Shown here: piece by piece, positions 1 to 9,606 of the stretch | Layout of the letters: each line of letters begins with the position of its first letter | Numbering within the stretch: position 1 is the first letter of the stretch | Assembly: GCF_006738645.1 (NCBI RefSeq) | Contig: NZ_AP019700.1 | Span: forward strand, 2,058,001-2,122,000 | Direction: 5' to 3' | DNA length: 64,000 nt | Source: Stella humosa | GTDB lineage: Bacteria > Pseudomonadota > Alphaproteobacteria > ATCC43930 > Allostellaceae | The notes under the pieces: model-generated | Seen by the model: only the letters and a program-made list of their open reading frames with translations | Told to the model about the DNA's origin: nothing | The model's database searches: none | Program-made: the position numbers and the translations under genes

Positions 1-380
1 CCGATGCCATGCTTGCAGCCGAGGAACACCCCGTCGAGGTTGACGCCCATGGTCAGGCGCCATTCCTCGATCGTCGTGTCCTCGATGGTGTTGAGGATGG
101 CGATGCCGGCATTGTTGACCAGCACGTCGAGCCGGCCGAGGCGCCGGGCCACCTCCGCCATGGTGGCGATCCAGGCCGCCTCGTCGGTGACATCGAGCGC
201 CAGCGCCAGCCCGCCGCATTCGTCCGCGGTGGCGGCCGCGGCCGCCAGGTCGCGGTCGGTCGCCACCACCTGCGCCCCTTCGCCGGCCAGCGCCCGGCAG
301 AAGGCCCGGCCGAGGCCCCCGCCGGCGCCGGTGACCAGCGCCACCTTGCCGGCGACCCTGCCCGTGACCCTGGCCGCCAT
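1..380 (-). CDS. SDR-family oxidoreductase, C-terminus outside window
   Basis: This is the N-terminal part (about 126 codons) of a short-chain dehydrogenase/reductase, an NAD(P)-dependent oxidoreductase. The translation shows the Rossmann motif [10 protein letters not shown] near residue 18, then an acidic residue after the second strand (ATDRD), and NNAG near residue 96. The Tyr-x3-Lys catalytic motif lies beyond the left edge. The ATG at 380 follows the stop of the acyl-CoA ligase after one base, so the two are probably translated from one message. In that context it may act as a hydroxyacyl-CoA or alcohol dehydrogenase in acyl-chain breakdown, but the sequence does not fix the substrate. 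Confidence 0.85.
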   Translation of the reverse strand, partial: MAARVTGRVAGKVALVTGAGGGLGRAFCRALAGEGAQVVATDRDLAAAAATADECGGLALALDVTDEAAWIATMAEVARRLGRLDVLVNNAGIAILNTIEDTTIEEWRLTMGVNLDGVFLGCKHGI

Positions 381-381
381 C

Positions 382-2016
<1,635 letters not shown>

Positions 2017-2118
2017 GGGCGTCACTCCCCGTTCGTGTGTCGCGGGCGCGGGCGCGGCCGGCGAATTGTCCCGAAGGATAGGGAACGGCTCGGCCCGGTG
2101 GCAAGGACGGGTGCGGCA

Positions 2119-2161
2119 AAAGAAAAGGGGGCGCGCACCGCATCGCTGCGATGGCGCCCCC
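2119..2161 (-). terminator. rho-independent terminator after the porin gene
   Basis: An 8-bp GC stem (2127-2134 with 2154-2161) encloses an inner CATCG/CGATG pairing. Read on the minus strand it is followed by TTTTCTTT (2119-2126). It lies 35 bp past the porin stop codon. Confidence 0.75.
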
Positions 2162-2195
2162 CGAGGCTGGGAGGAAACGCGAAGGAAGATAGGGC

Positions 2196-2954
2196 CTAGA
2201 AGGTCTTCGACACCGTGAACATGGCGCGGGCACCGCAGATCGTCCGGCCGCCGCCGCATTCCGACTTGCGGATGTCGGTGTCGGCATAGACCAGCGACAG
2301 GGTGAAGCCCTCGACCGTGGCGGTCAGGCCGGCCTGCCATTCCAGATAGTCGGGCGTGCCGTAGCGGTCGTTGCGGTCGATCCACTGGTGGCCGAGATGG
2401 CCGATCAGGGCCAGGTCGAGCGGGGCGCCCGGGATCGGCACCTTGGCGTCGCCATAGAGGTACCAGGCGTCGCCGCTCTTGCCGAAGAAGTCCGGCGAGT
2501 AGTTGAGGCCGCCCGACAGCGAGGCGATGCCGAAATCGTAGCCGAGCTTGCCGGCGAATTCATAGAAGTCGTAGTTCAGGCGGCTGGAGGCGCCCGGATA
2601 GAAATAGCCGATCATGCCGGCCTGCCAGGTGAGGCCCGCGACCTCGCCCTTGATGCCGCCATAGAGGTCCATCTCGATGGTGGCTTCGTTTCCGTCCTTG
2701 AAGTTCAGGTTCGAGGCCCAGAGGCCGGCATAGACGCCGATGCCCGGATTGAACATCAGGCTGTAGTCGATCGAGCCCTGGATGGTCGGGTTCTCGTCGG
2801 TCTGCGAGATGCCGCGATAGAGATAGTCGGTGCCGAGCGTCACCGTCGCGGTGAGGTCGCCCGGGATCAGCTTGGGCTTCGCATCCTGTGCGAAGGCGGG
2901 TGCCGCGAACAGGGCGGCGGCGATAGGCAAGGCCAGCAGGGAACGGAACGACAT
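2196..2954 (-). CDS. TorF-family putative outer-membrane porin
   Basis: This 252-aa protein has a clear signal peptide ([22 protein letters not shown], cleaved before QDAKP) followed by beta-rich sequence with regular aromatic residues and ends in Phe (VSKTF), as outer-membrane barrels do. The start region after cleavage ([18 protein letters not shown]) is the hallmark of the Gcw_chp/TIGR02001 family, which RefSeq calls TorF family putative porin. A substrate is not known for the family. The ATG at 2954 is preferred over the upstream one at 3050 because it begins the signal peptide and has a GGGGG stretch 4-9 bases ahead. It is transcribed away from the kinase operon, with a 255-bp divergent promoter region between them. 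Confidence 0.85.
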   Translation of the reverse strand: MSFRSLLALPIAAALFAAPAFAQDAKPKLIPGDLTATVTLGTDYLYRGISQTDENPTIQGSIDYSLMFNPGIGVYAGLWASNLNFKDGNEATIEMDLYGGIKGEVAGLTWQAGMIGYFYPGASSRLNYDFYEFAGKLGYDFGIASLSGGLNYSPDFFGKSGDAWYLYGDAKVPIPGAPLDLALIGHLGHQWIDRNDRYGTPDYLEWQAGLTATVEGFTLSLVYADTDIRKSECGGGRTICGARAMFTVSKTF

Positions 2955-3109
2955 CGAAACCCCCGACGTCAGGAAGGCGAGGCAACCGGCCCCCGCCATG
3001 ATGGGGGGTGCAGGATTGCGCATTCCTGAGTAGGGCAAGGCACGTGCCAAGTCGCATCAGGTTCGCGTCGGCCCTTGACGCCGCCCTGATGCCCGCCCGA
3101 AGCCTGGAA

Positions 3110-3122
3110 TATGACCGTCATA
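3110..3122. promoter_or_regulatory. perfect inverted repeat, candidate operator
   Basis: TATGAC-C-GTCATA is a perfect palindrome with 6-bp arms and a single central base. It sits between the divergent porin and kinase genes, about 90 bp before the kinase start. Its form suits a dimeric repressor of the TetR or GntR type. No such regulator gene lies next to it in the window. Confidence 0.45.
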
Positions 3123-3209
3123 CGACAGGTCTGATTACAAGTTGGGCAGTTCATGCATGCGCGTCGGCCTTGTTTCCCTTGGTCGGCGGCTTAGAGTGTC
3201 GGCACCAGC

Positions 3210-4268
3210 ATGACCCCCGCCAGCATGACCGACGAACCAGACACCATCCCCACCAGGGACGCCCACCGTTTCGACGAGGCGGCGCTCGAGCGCCACCTGC
3301 GCCAGGCCCTGGGCTTCGCCGGGCCGCTTTCCGTGCGCCAGATGCGCGGCGGCCAGTCCAACCCCACCTTCCTCCTGTCGGCCGACGGGTGCGACATGAT
3401 CCTGCGCAAGCAGCCGCCGGGACAGCTCCTGCCGTCGGCCCACGCGGTCGATCGCGAGTACCGGGTGCTGACGGCCCTGGCGGGTACCGACGTGCCGGTG
3501 CCGACGACCCTGCATTTCTGTGCCGATCGCGAGGTCATCGGCACGCCCTTCTATGTGATGGAGCGGCTGGTCGGGCGGATCTTCTGGAACCCGGCCCTGC
3601 CCGAACTGGAGCGGGGGGAGCGCGAGGGCATCTGGCTCGGCATGGCGGATGCCCTGGCCCGCCTGCACAAGGCCGACTGGCAGGCGATCGGGCTGGCCGA
3701 TTTCGGCCGGCCCGGCAATTATTTCGGCCGCCAGATCGCGCGCTGGACGCGGCAGTGGCAGGAATCGAAGACGCACGAGAACCCGGCCGTCGACCGGCTG
3801 GCGGAATGGCTGCCGCAGCGGGTGCCGCCCGGCGACCAAGTCTCGATCTGCCACGGCGATTTCCGCATCGACAACCTGATGTTCCACCCGACCGAGCCCC
3901 GCGTGATCGGCATCCTCGACTGGGAACTGGCGACGCTGGGTCATCCGCTGGCCGACCTTGCCTACAACTGCATCCAGTACCACACGCCGCCGCATGTCTT
4001 CCGCGGCCTGGCCGGCCTTGACCTCGCCGCCCTGGGCGTGCCGTCGCAGGATGCTTACGTCGCCGCCTATGGCCGGTTCGCGGCCGAGCCGGTGGTGCTG
4101 CAGCCGTTCCACCTCGCCTTCGCGCTCTTCCGCCTCGCGGTCATCCTGGAGGGCATCCTCGCCCGCGCCAAGGCCGGCAACGCCGCATCGGCCGATGCCT
4201 TCGAGGTCGGCGGGCTGGGTGTTGTCATCGCCGACATAGGCTGGGACATCGCGCGCGCTGCCGACTGA
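3210..4268 (+). CDS. APH-type phosphotransferase, ACAD10/11-like kinase
   Basis: This 352-aa protein has the aminoglycoside-phosphotransferase/choline-kinase fold. The catalytic loop HGDFRIDNLMF (near residue 214) contains the Asp base and metal-binding Asn, and ILDWELATLGHP (near 235) supplies the second metal-binding Asp. The closest familiar architecture is the kinase domain of human ACAD10/ACAD11, which phosphorylates 4-hydroxyacyl-CoAs; bacterial LvaA of levulinate catabolism is of the same type. The next gene is an acyl-CoA dehydrogenase of the matching type, so a role in hydroxyacyl-CoA breakdown is likely (inference). An alternative start is the ATG at 3225; neither has a strong ribosome binding site. 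Confidence 0.85.
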   Translation: MTPASMTDEPDTIPTRDAHRFDEAALERHLRQALGFAGPLSVRQMRGGQSNPTFLLSADGCDMILRKQPPGQLLPSAHAVDREYRVLTALAGTDVPVPTTLHFCADREVIGTPFYVMERLVGRIFWNPALPELERGEREGIWLGMADALARLHKADWQAIGLADFGRPGNYFGRQIARWTRQWQESKTHENPAVDRLAEWLPQRVPPGDQVSICHGDFRIDNLMFHPTEPRVIGILDWELATLGHPLADLAYNCIQYHTPPHVFRGLAGLDLAALGVPSQDAYVAAYGRFAAEPVVLQPFHLAFALFRLAVILEGILARAKAGNAASADAFEVGGLGVVIADIGWDIARAAD

Positions 4269-4308
4269 CCGACACCACTCCCGACCCAAAATCCCCGAGG
4301 GACCGACG

Positions 4309-5562
4309 ATGGACTTCGCCTATTCCGAAAAGTCGCTGGACGTGCAGGCCCGCGTGCGCCGCTTCATGGACGAGCACATCGTGCCGCGCGCCCGCGACTG
4401 GGAGGCATCGGTGCATGCCGGCGTCTTTCCGCCGCCCTTCATCGAGGACTTGAAGGCCAAGGCGAAGGCCGAGGGGCTGTGGAACCTGTTCCTGCCCAGC
4501 CTGCGTCCCGACGAGCCGGGCAACGGGCTGAACAACCTCGACTACGCCCCGGTCGCCGAACTGCTGGGCCACATCATGTGGTCGTCGGAAATCTTCAACT
4601 GCAACGCCCCCGACACCGGCAACATGGAGCTCTTGCACATGTTCGCGAGCGAGCAGCAGTACAAGGACTGGCTGCGCCCGCTGCTCGAGGGCAAGATCCG
4701 CTCGGCCTTTGCCATGACGGAGCCGGCGGTCGCCTCATCGGATGCCACCAACATCCAGACCCGGATCGAGCGGGTGGGCGACCACTACGTCGTCAACGGC
4801 CGCAAGTGGTTCATCACCAACGCGGCCGACCCGCGCTGCAAGATCGCCATCGTCATGGGCGTGACCAACCCGGACGCCGAGACCCATCGCCGCCAGAGCA
4901 TGATCCTGATCCCGTTCGGCACGCCGGGCTTCTCGGTCATCCGCAACCCGACCGTGATGAACCATGTGGCGCCCGAGGGCCATTGCGAGGTCGTCTTCGA
5001 CAACGTGAAGGTGCCGGTCGCCAACCTGCTGGGTTCGGAAGGGCAGGGGTTCGAGATGGCCCAGGCCCGTCTCGGCCCCGGCCGCATCCACCACTGCATG
5101 CGCTCGATCGGCCAGTGCGAAGTGGCGCTCGACCTGATGATGCAGCGCGCCCAGGACCGCCGCACCTTCGGCCAGACGCTGGCCGAGCACGGCACGGTCA
5201 TGGAATGGATTGCCATGTCGCGGGCCGAGATCGAGCAGGCGCGCCTGCTGGTCCTGCGCACGGCCTGGCTGATGGACAAGCACGGCAACAAGGCCGCCCG
5301 CAAGGACGTGTCGCTGATCAAGGTCGTGGTGCCGCGCATGCAGACCACGATCGCCAACCGCGCCATCCAGGCCTTCGGCGCCAAGGGGCTGACCGGCGAC
5401 ACGCCGATCGCCGCCATCTGGAGCTGGGGTCGCGCCCTGCAGATCGTCGACGGGCCGGACGAGGTGCATCTGCGCACCATCTCGCGCCTGGAGATCAAGG
5501 AGCAGAAGAAGCGCCTGGGTAACCGCCGGCTCGACGAGCTGACCGGCTTTCCGATCGATTGA
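4309..5562 (+). CDS. acyl-CoA dehydrogenase, ACAD10/11-like
   Basis: This 417-aa flavoprotein oxidises an acyl-CoA at the alpha-beta bond. The family landmarks are present: the FAD/substrate stretch FAMTEPAVASSDA near residue 137, the middle-domain KWFITNA near 165, RRTFGQTLAEHG in the C-terminal helical domain near 283, and IVDGPDEVHLRTI near 384. It is about 30 residues longer than the usual short- and medium-chain enzymes, as in ACAD10/11 and LvaC types. GAGGGA lies 7 bases before the ATG. It follows the APH-type kinase by 40 bp and precedes an SDR by 13 bp, so the three genes form one operon. Confidence 0.93.
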   Translation: MDFAYSEKSLDVQARVRRFMDEHIVPRARDWEASVHAGVFPPPFIEDLKAKAKAEGLWNLFLPSLRPDEPGNGLNNLDYAPVAELLGHIMWSSEIFNCNAPDTGNMELLHMFASEQQYKDWLRPLLEGKIRSAFAMTEPAVASSDATNIQTRIERVGDHYVVNGRKWFITNAADPRCKIAIVMGVTNPDAETHRRQSMILIPFGTPGFSVIRNPTVMNHVAPEGHCEVVFDNVKVPVANLLGSEGQGFEMAQARLGPGRIHHCMRSIGQCEVALDLMMQRAQDRRTFGQTLAEHGTVMEWIAMSRAEIEQARLLVLRTAWLMDKHGNKAARKDVSLIKVVVPRMQTTIANRAIQAFGAKGLTGDTPIAAIWSWGRALQIVDGPDEVHLRTISRLEIKEQKKRLGNRRLDELTGFPID

Positions 5563-5575
5563 CGGGAGACGACTG

Positions 5576-6400
5576 ATGACGTTGGCCGGCAGGACGCTGT
5601 TCATCACCGGGGCCAGCCGCGGCATCGGTCTCGCCATAGCACTGCGGGCGGCCCGCGACGGCGCCAATATCGCCATCGCCGCCAAGACGGTCGACCCGCA
5701 CCCCAGGCTGGAGGGCACGATCTTCACCGCCGCCGCGGCGATCGAGCAGGCGGGCGGCCGGGCACTGGCCATCCCCTGCGACATCCGCGAGGAAGCCCAG
5801 GTTCGGGCGGCCGTGGCGCGTACGGTGGAGGCCTTCTGCGGCATCGACGTGCTGGTGAACAACGCGTCCGCCATCAGCCTGACCGGCACGCTGGACACGC
5901 CCGCCCGGCGCTTCGACCTGATGCAGCAGGTGAACGCGCGCGGCACGTTCCTGTGCTCGCAGGCCTGCGTGCCCGCACTGCGCCAGTCCGCCAACCCGCA
6001 TATCCTGACGCTGTCGCCGCCGCTCAACCTGAACCCCCGCTGGTTCAAGGGCCATGTCGCCTACACCATGGCCAAGTACGGCATGAGCATGTGCGTGCTG
6101 GGCATGGCCGAGGAGTTCCGTGACGACGGCATCGGCGTGAACGCGCTGTGGCCGCGCACCGGCATCGCCACGGCCGCCATCCGCAACCTGCTGGGCGGCG
6201 ACGACGCGGTCGCGCGCTGCCGCACGACCGACATCATGGCCGACGCCGCCCATTGGATCCTGACCCGGCCGTCGCGCGAGGCGACCGGCAACTTCTTCAT
6301 CGACGAGGACGTGGTCCGCCAGGCCGGCGTGACCGACCTCGACCGCTACTCGGTGGTGCCGGGCACGACGGACTTCATGCAGGATTTCTTCCTGGATTGA
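5576..6400 (+). CDS. SDR-family oxidoreductase, HSDL2-like
   Basis: This 274-aa short-chain dehydrogenase has the cofactor motif TGASRGIG at residues 11-18, NNAS near 98 and a catalytic Tyr-x3-Lys in YTMAKYGMS near 163. It matches the dehydrogenase half of human HSDL2 (PHPRLEGTIFTAAAAIEQ region) but lacks the C-terminal SCP2 sterol-carrier domain. A GGGAG ribosome binding site precedes the ATG. It is the third gene in the kinase/acyl-CoA dehydrogenase operon, and may reoxidise a hydroxyacyl intermediate (inference). Confidence 0.9.
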   Translation: MTLAGRTLFITGASRGIGLAIALRAARDGANIAIAAKTVDPHPRLEGTIFTAAAAIEQAGGRALAIPCDIREEAQVRAAVARTVEAFCGIDVLVNNASAISLTGTLDTPARRFDLMQQVNARGTFLCSQACVPALRQSANPHILTLSPPLNLNPRWFKGHVAYTMAKYGMSMCVLGMAEEFRDDGIGVNALWPRTGIATAAIRNLLGGDDAVARCRTTDIMADAAHWILTRPSREATGNFFIDEDVVRQAGVTDLDRYSVVPGTTDFMQDFFLD

Positions 6401-6410
6401 AGGCCGGGCC

Positions 6411-6905
6411 ATGGCCGGTTTCGCCGACAGCCATCTCGGGCGCCTGCGCGCCGTCGTCGGCTCGCGCATGCTCCTGGTGCCGGGCGCCCGCCTTGTCATC
6501 GAGGACCCGGCCACCGGCCGCATCCTGCTGCAGGAGCGCAGCGATTTCGCTCTCTGGGGCCTGCCGGGCGGGAGCGCCGAGGAAGGCGAGGGGCTGGAGC
6601 AGGTCGCCATCCGCGAGGCGTTGGAGGAGACGGGCCTTGCCGTCGCCGACCTGGAGCCGTTCGGCTTCGGCTGCGATCCGGCCTACGAGACCATCACCTT
6701 CCCCAATGGCGACCGCTGCCAGTTCTTCGTGATGATGTTCCGCACGCGCAGCTTCACGGAGGTCCCGGTGCTGGACAGCCAGGGGGAGAGCCTGCGGCTC
6801 GACTGGTTCGCGCCCGATGACTTGCCGGCGATGCTGCCGAACATGGCGCGCAGCGTGGAAGCCTATCGCCGCTTCCTGGCTACGGGCGCGTTCCAGATGA
6901 TCTGA
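6411..6905 (+). CDS. NUDIX hydrolase
   Basis: This 164-aa protein carries an exact Nudix box, G-x5-E-x7-R-E-x-x-E-E-x-G-L, in GSAEEGEGLEQVAIREALEE and the following TGL at about residues 60-82. The box binds divalent metal and hydrolyses a nucleoside diphosphate linked to another moiety. The substrate cannot be told; cleaving CoA or ADP-ribose derivatives would suit the operon, but this is only a guess. It lies 10 bp after the SDR with a GAAGG site before its ATG. The stop codon at 6903-6905 is intact although an IS630 element was inserted immediately beyond it. Confidence 0.9.
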   Translation: MAGFADSHLGRLRAVVGSRMLLVPGARLVIEDPATGRILLQERSDFALWGLPGGSAEEGEGLEQVAIREALEETGLAVADLEPFGFGCDPAYETITFPNGDRCQFFVMMFRTRSFTEVPVLDSQGESLRLDWFAPDDLPAMLPNMARSVEAYRRFLATGAFQMI

Positions 6906-6921
6906 TACCAAGTCCGGCTGT

Positions 6922-7988
6922 TCATGACCGATGTGCCCACGCCCGGAGACCGATGGACATGATCTTCCATGGCTGGTCGACGAGCTTGTTCCAGGCGTGG
7001 GCGCAGTGGTCGAGGATGTCGTCGTAGGATTGGAAGACGCGGTTCGAGAGCCAGTTGTCGCGCATGAACTGCCAGACGTTCTCGACCGGGTTCAGCTCCG
7101 GCGACTTGGCTGGTAGCGGCACGATCGTGATGTTGGCCGGGACGACAAGCCGCTCGGAGAGGTGCCATCCAGCCTGGTCCATCAAGAGCAGGGCATGGGC
7201 GCCGGGAGCGACGGTGCGGCTGATCTCCGCCAGATGGAGTTGCATGGACGGCACGTTGCAGCGCGGCAGGACGAGGGCCGCGCCCTTGCCCTCGGCCGGA
7301 CAGATCGCGCCGAAGATGTAGGCCGACTTGGTGCGCTGGTCGTGCGGCGCGCTCGGCCGGGTGCCGCGCCGGGCCCAGCGCCGGGTGATGCCGTTCTTCT
7401 GGCCTACACGGGCTTCGTCCTGGAACCAGACCTCTATCCCTCCTGGGGCTTCGGCAGCCTTCTTGCGCGCGAGGCGCGCCAGGAGCGCGGGAAAGTTTTT
7501 TTGAATGCCTCCCCGGCTTGCGGGTCCTGGGCATGGTGACGCGGCCGGGCCGACAGCTTGCGGTAGCCCATCGCCCGAAGCCGGTCGCTCATCGTCTGCT
7601 TCGACAGGCTGACCCCGAAAGTCTCGTGGATCCATTGCGCGAGGTCGATCAGCCGCCAGCGGACGACGCCGTGCACGGCCGGGATCGGGCCAGCCTCGAC
7701 CAGCCGGGCCACCTCCGCCCATTGCTCGGCCGACAGCTTCGAGGATGCGCCGCCAGCCTTGCGGTCGATCAGGCCATCCGGACCGTCGGCGTTGAACGCC
7801 AGCACCCAGTCCCGCACCGTCTGCAAGCCGACACCGCCCAGCTTGGCTGCATCGCTCCGGCTACCGCCGTCATAGATCGCCGACAGCGCCAATAGCCGCC
7901 GGGCCTGGCCGGCGTCCTTCGAACGCTTTGCCAATCCCCGAAGCGCCGCTCCGTCATAGTCTCCGCGCAGCCCGATCGGTGCAGCCAT
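6922..7988 (-). CDS. IS630-family transposase, made through a -1 frameshift
   Basis: The first frame (7988 down to 7434) codes the helix-turn-helix DNA-binding half (SDAAKLGGVGLQTVRDWV, then a second winged-helix region). The second frame (to 6922) codes the DDE catalytic half, with Asp in VWFQDEARVGQ, Asp in LLLMDQAGWH and Glu in SPELNPVENVW. The frames join at a run of seven A on the coding strand. A -1 slip yields a continuous protein of about 355 aa that fits uninterrupted IS630 transposases (EAFKK-NFPALLA). The ATG at 7988 is preferred because GGAG lies 6 bases upstream; the frame also has ATGs at 8000 and 8012. A true inactivating deletion of one A is the alternative. Confidence 0.88.
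7496..7502 (-). promoter_or_regulatory. A7 slippery site for transposase frameshifting
   Basis: The coding strand reads TTC-AAA-AAA-ACT in the upstream frame and CAA-AAA-AAC in the downstream frame. A run of seven A allows ribosomal -1 slippage or transcriptional slippage, both known in IS630 elements. It is the only homopolymer of this length I noticed within the element. Confidence 0.7.
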
Positions 7989-8102
7989 GGCGAACTCCAT
8001 ACCGTTCGCCATCCTTGAATCAGAACTCCGACCCCAGCGGAATCCCCTTCGTGAGTCACCTCACGCCGGACTTGGTATGAGCCCGCGGCCGATGGCGGGC
8101 CG

Positions 8103-9065
8103 TCACCTGGCTGGCGGCGATCGCTGCAATAGGGCGACGATGGCCGGTACAAGATCGGGATGAAGCGGCAGGGCCGGGTCCTGGTAGGTGGCGAGCGGCT
8201 GCCGGGGAACATCCATCTTCAGCATGTGCGTGGCCCCGTGCAGATCGGCGCGCACGGCCGACGGCATCGCCTTGGCCAGAAGGTCGGCGTCCGCCGGCTT
8301 GACCTGGATATCCCTGTCGCCTTGCAGGATCAGCGCCGGGCCGCGCCATTGCCGGGCCACGGCTGTCGGATCATAGGCGAACAGGTCGATCATGTAGCGT
8401 TGCAGCCCGTCCGGGAACAGCGGCCGCAGTGCCAGGCTGAGCGAGGCCGCGTCGCGGCTGCGTCCGGCTTCCAGGTCGGCGACCACCGCCTCTATCTCCG
8501 GCATCAACGGCGCGTTTGCGGGGTTCGACCGCAACTGGTCGATCAGCAGCCGGCCGGTCGGGCGCCCAGATGTCGCCATCAGGATCAGCCCGCAGAGGGA
8601 CCGCGGGGCATTCCCGGCCGCTACGAGCGCCACCAGCCCGCCCTCCGAATGACCGGCGATCCAGACGCAGGGTGCGGCCTGCGCCGCCCTCTCGACCCAC
8701 TTCCGCGTGTCGTCGGCATAGGCCGCGATCGTCACGTCGTTGGGATCGGCTATGGCGGCGGCACTGCCGTAGAGGCCGCGCTTGTCGATGCGCAGCGACG
8801 AGATCCCGGCCGCTTTCAGGCCGTGGGCCAGGATCTTGTAGGTGTCCGACCGCAGGCCGAGCCGGCCTGCGTTGCCGTCGCGATCCGTCGGCCCGGAGCC
8901 GGGGACGATGACGACGATGTGCCGCGCGTCCGGGACGGCCAGCAGCTCGCCGGCGAGCGCGCCTTTGGGGCCGTCTATCGCGATCGGTTCGGCCGCGGCG
9001 GCCATCGGGCGGCAGCAGAGCAGCCCCAGGACCAGCAGGACCAGGCGGCGCGGTCGGCTCGCCAT
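8103..9065 (-). CDS. exported alpha/beta-hydrolase
   Basis: This 320-aa protein begins with a signal peptide (hydrophobic LVLLVLGLLCC, cleavage near AAAAEP). The fold landmarks are the oxyanion region VIVPGSGPTDRDGN near residue 52, the nucleophile elbow GHSEGG near 139, an acid in LQGDRDIQV near 268 and the catalytic His in GATHMLKMD near 295. Length and motifs match exported serine hydrolases of the YqiA/BAAT-like type in proteobacteria; the substrate is unknown. Its start codon touches the stop of the upstream MaoC gene without a gap, so the two are cotranscribed. An IS630 copy lies 27 bp after its stop. Confidence 0.85.
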   Translation of the reverse strand: MASRPRRLVLLVLGLLCCRPMAAAAEPIAIDGPKGALAGELLAVPDARHIVVIVPGSGPTDRDGNAGRLGLRSDTYKILAHGLKAAGISSLRIDKRGLYGSAAAIADPNDVTIAAYADDTRKWVERAAQAAPCVWIAGHSEGGLVALVAAGNAPRSLCGLILMATSGRPTGRLLIDQLRSNPANAPLMPEIEAVVADLEAGRSRDAASLSLALRPLFPDGLQRYMIDLFAYDPTAVARQWRGPALILQGDRDIQVKPADADLLAKAMPSAVRADLHGATHMLKMDVPRQPLATYQDPALPLHPDLVPAIVALLQRSPPAR

Positions 9066-9509
9066 TCAGGCCGGGCGGCGGCGATACATGCCGATCGCCT
9101 TCCAGGTCAGGACCGTCTCGCCCTTCTGGTTGGTGACCTGGATCAGCGAGTTGACGACGCCGCGGTCGGGCTTGGATTCCGAAGCGCGGATCGAGGTGAT
9201 CTCCATGCGGGCCGACAGGGTGTCGTCGGCGCGGACCGGCTTCAGCCAGCGCAGCTCGTCCAGCCCGGGCGAGCCCATGCCGGCGGCGTCGCCCAGGATG
9301 CCGTCGACCAGCAGCCGCATGGTCATGGCCGCCGTGTGCCAGCCGCTGGCGATCAGCCCGCCATAGATGCTGTCCTTGGCGGCCTCTTCGTCGATGTGGA
9401 AGGGCTGTGGGTCGAACTGCCGGGCGAAGTCGAGGATCTCGGCCTTGGTCACCGAACGGCTGCCCAGCTCGTACACGTCGCCGGTCGTGAAGTCCTCGAA
9501 ATAGCGCAT
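9066..9509 (-). CDS. MaoC-family hot-dog dehydratase
   Basis: This 147-aa protein has the MaoC-like hot-dog fold. It starts with the typical [31 protein letters not shown], has the hydratase-2 region [13 protein letters not shown] (catalytic Asp/His-type motif D-x4-H) near residues 36-45, and [14 protein letters not shown] near 55. Such proteins hydrate or dehydrate enoyl-CoA/hydroxyacyl-CoA. It could serve the acyl-CoA genes 3 kb to the left (inference). GGGAGATGC overlaps the region just before the ATG. Confidence 0.88.
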   Translation of the reverse strand: MRYFEDFTTGDVYELGSRSVTKAEILDFARQFDPQPFHIDEEAAKDSIYGGLIASGWHTAAMTMRLLVDGILGDAAGMGSPGLDELRWLKPVRADDTLSARMEITSIRASESKPDRGVVNSLIQVTNQKGETVLTWKAIGMYRRRPA

Positions 9510-9606
9510 CGGGCATCTCCCTTGGGGTTCGCCTCCCCCCTAGCATGGCGTTGTCGGGCAAGGCTATGGTCGCGGGCTAGGCGGTCGCGAAGGCGGAAAG
9601 AACAAG

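Larger units (their letters stand above)
6908..8075 (-). mobile_element. IS630-family insertion sequence, 1168 bp, complete
   Basis: The element is bounded by perfect 11-bp terminal inverted repeats, CCAAGTCCGGC at 6908-6918 and its complement at 8065-8075. It is flanked by the dinucleotide TA (6906-6907 and 8076-8077), the target duplication characteristic of IS630/Tc1-mariner elements. It carries one transposase coded in two overlapping frames on the minus strand. It lies in the short gap between the convergent NUDIX and alpha/beta-hydrolase genes and breaks neither. The intact ends and frame layout suggest it may still be active. Confidence 0.93.
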
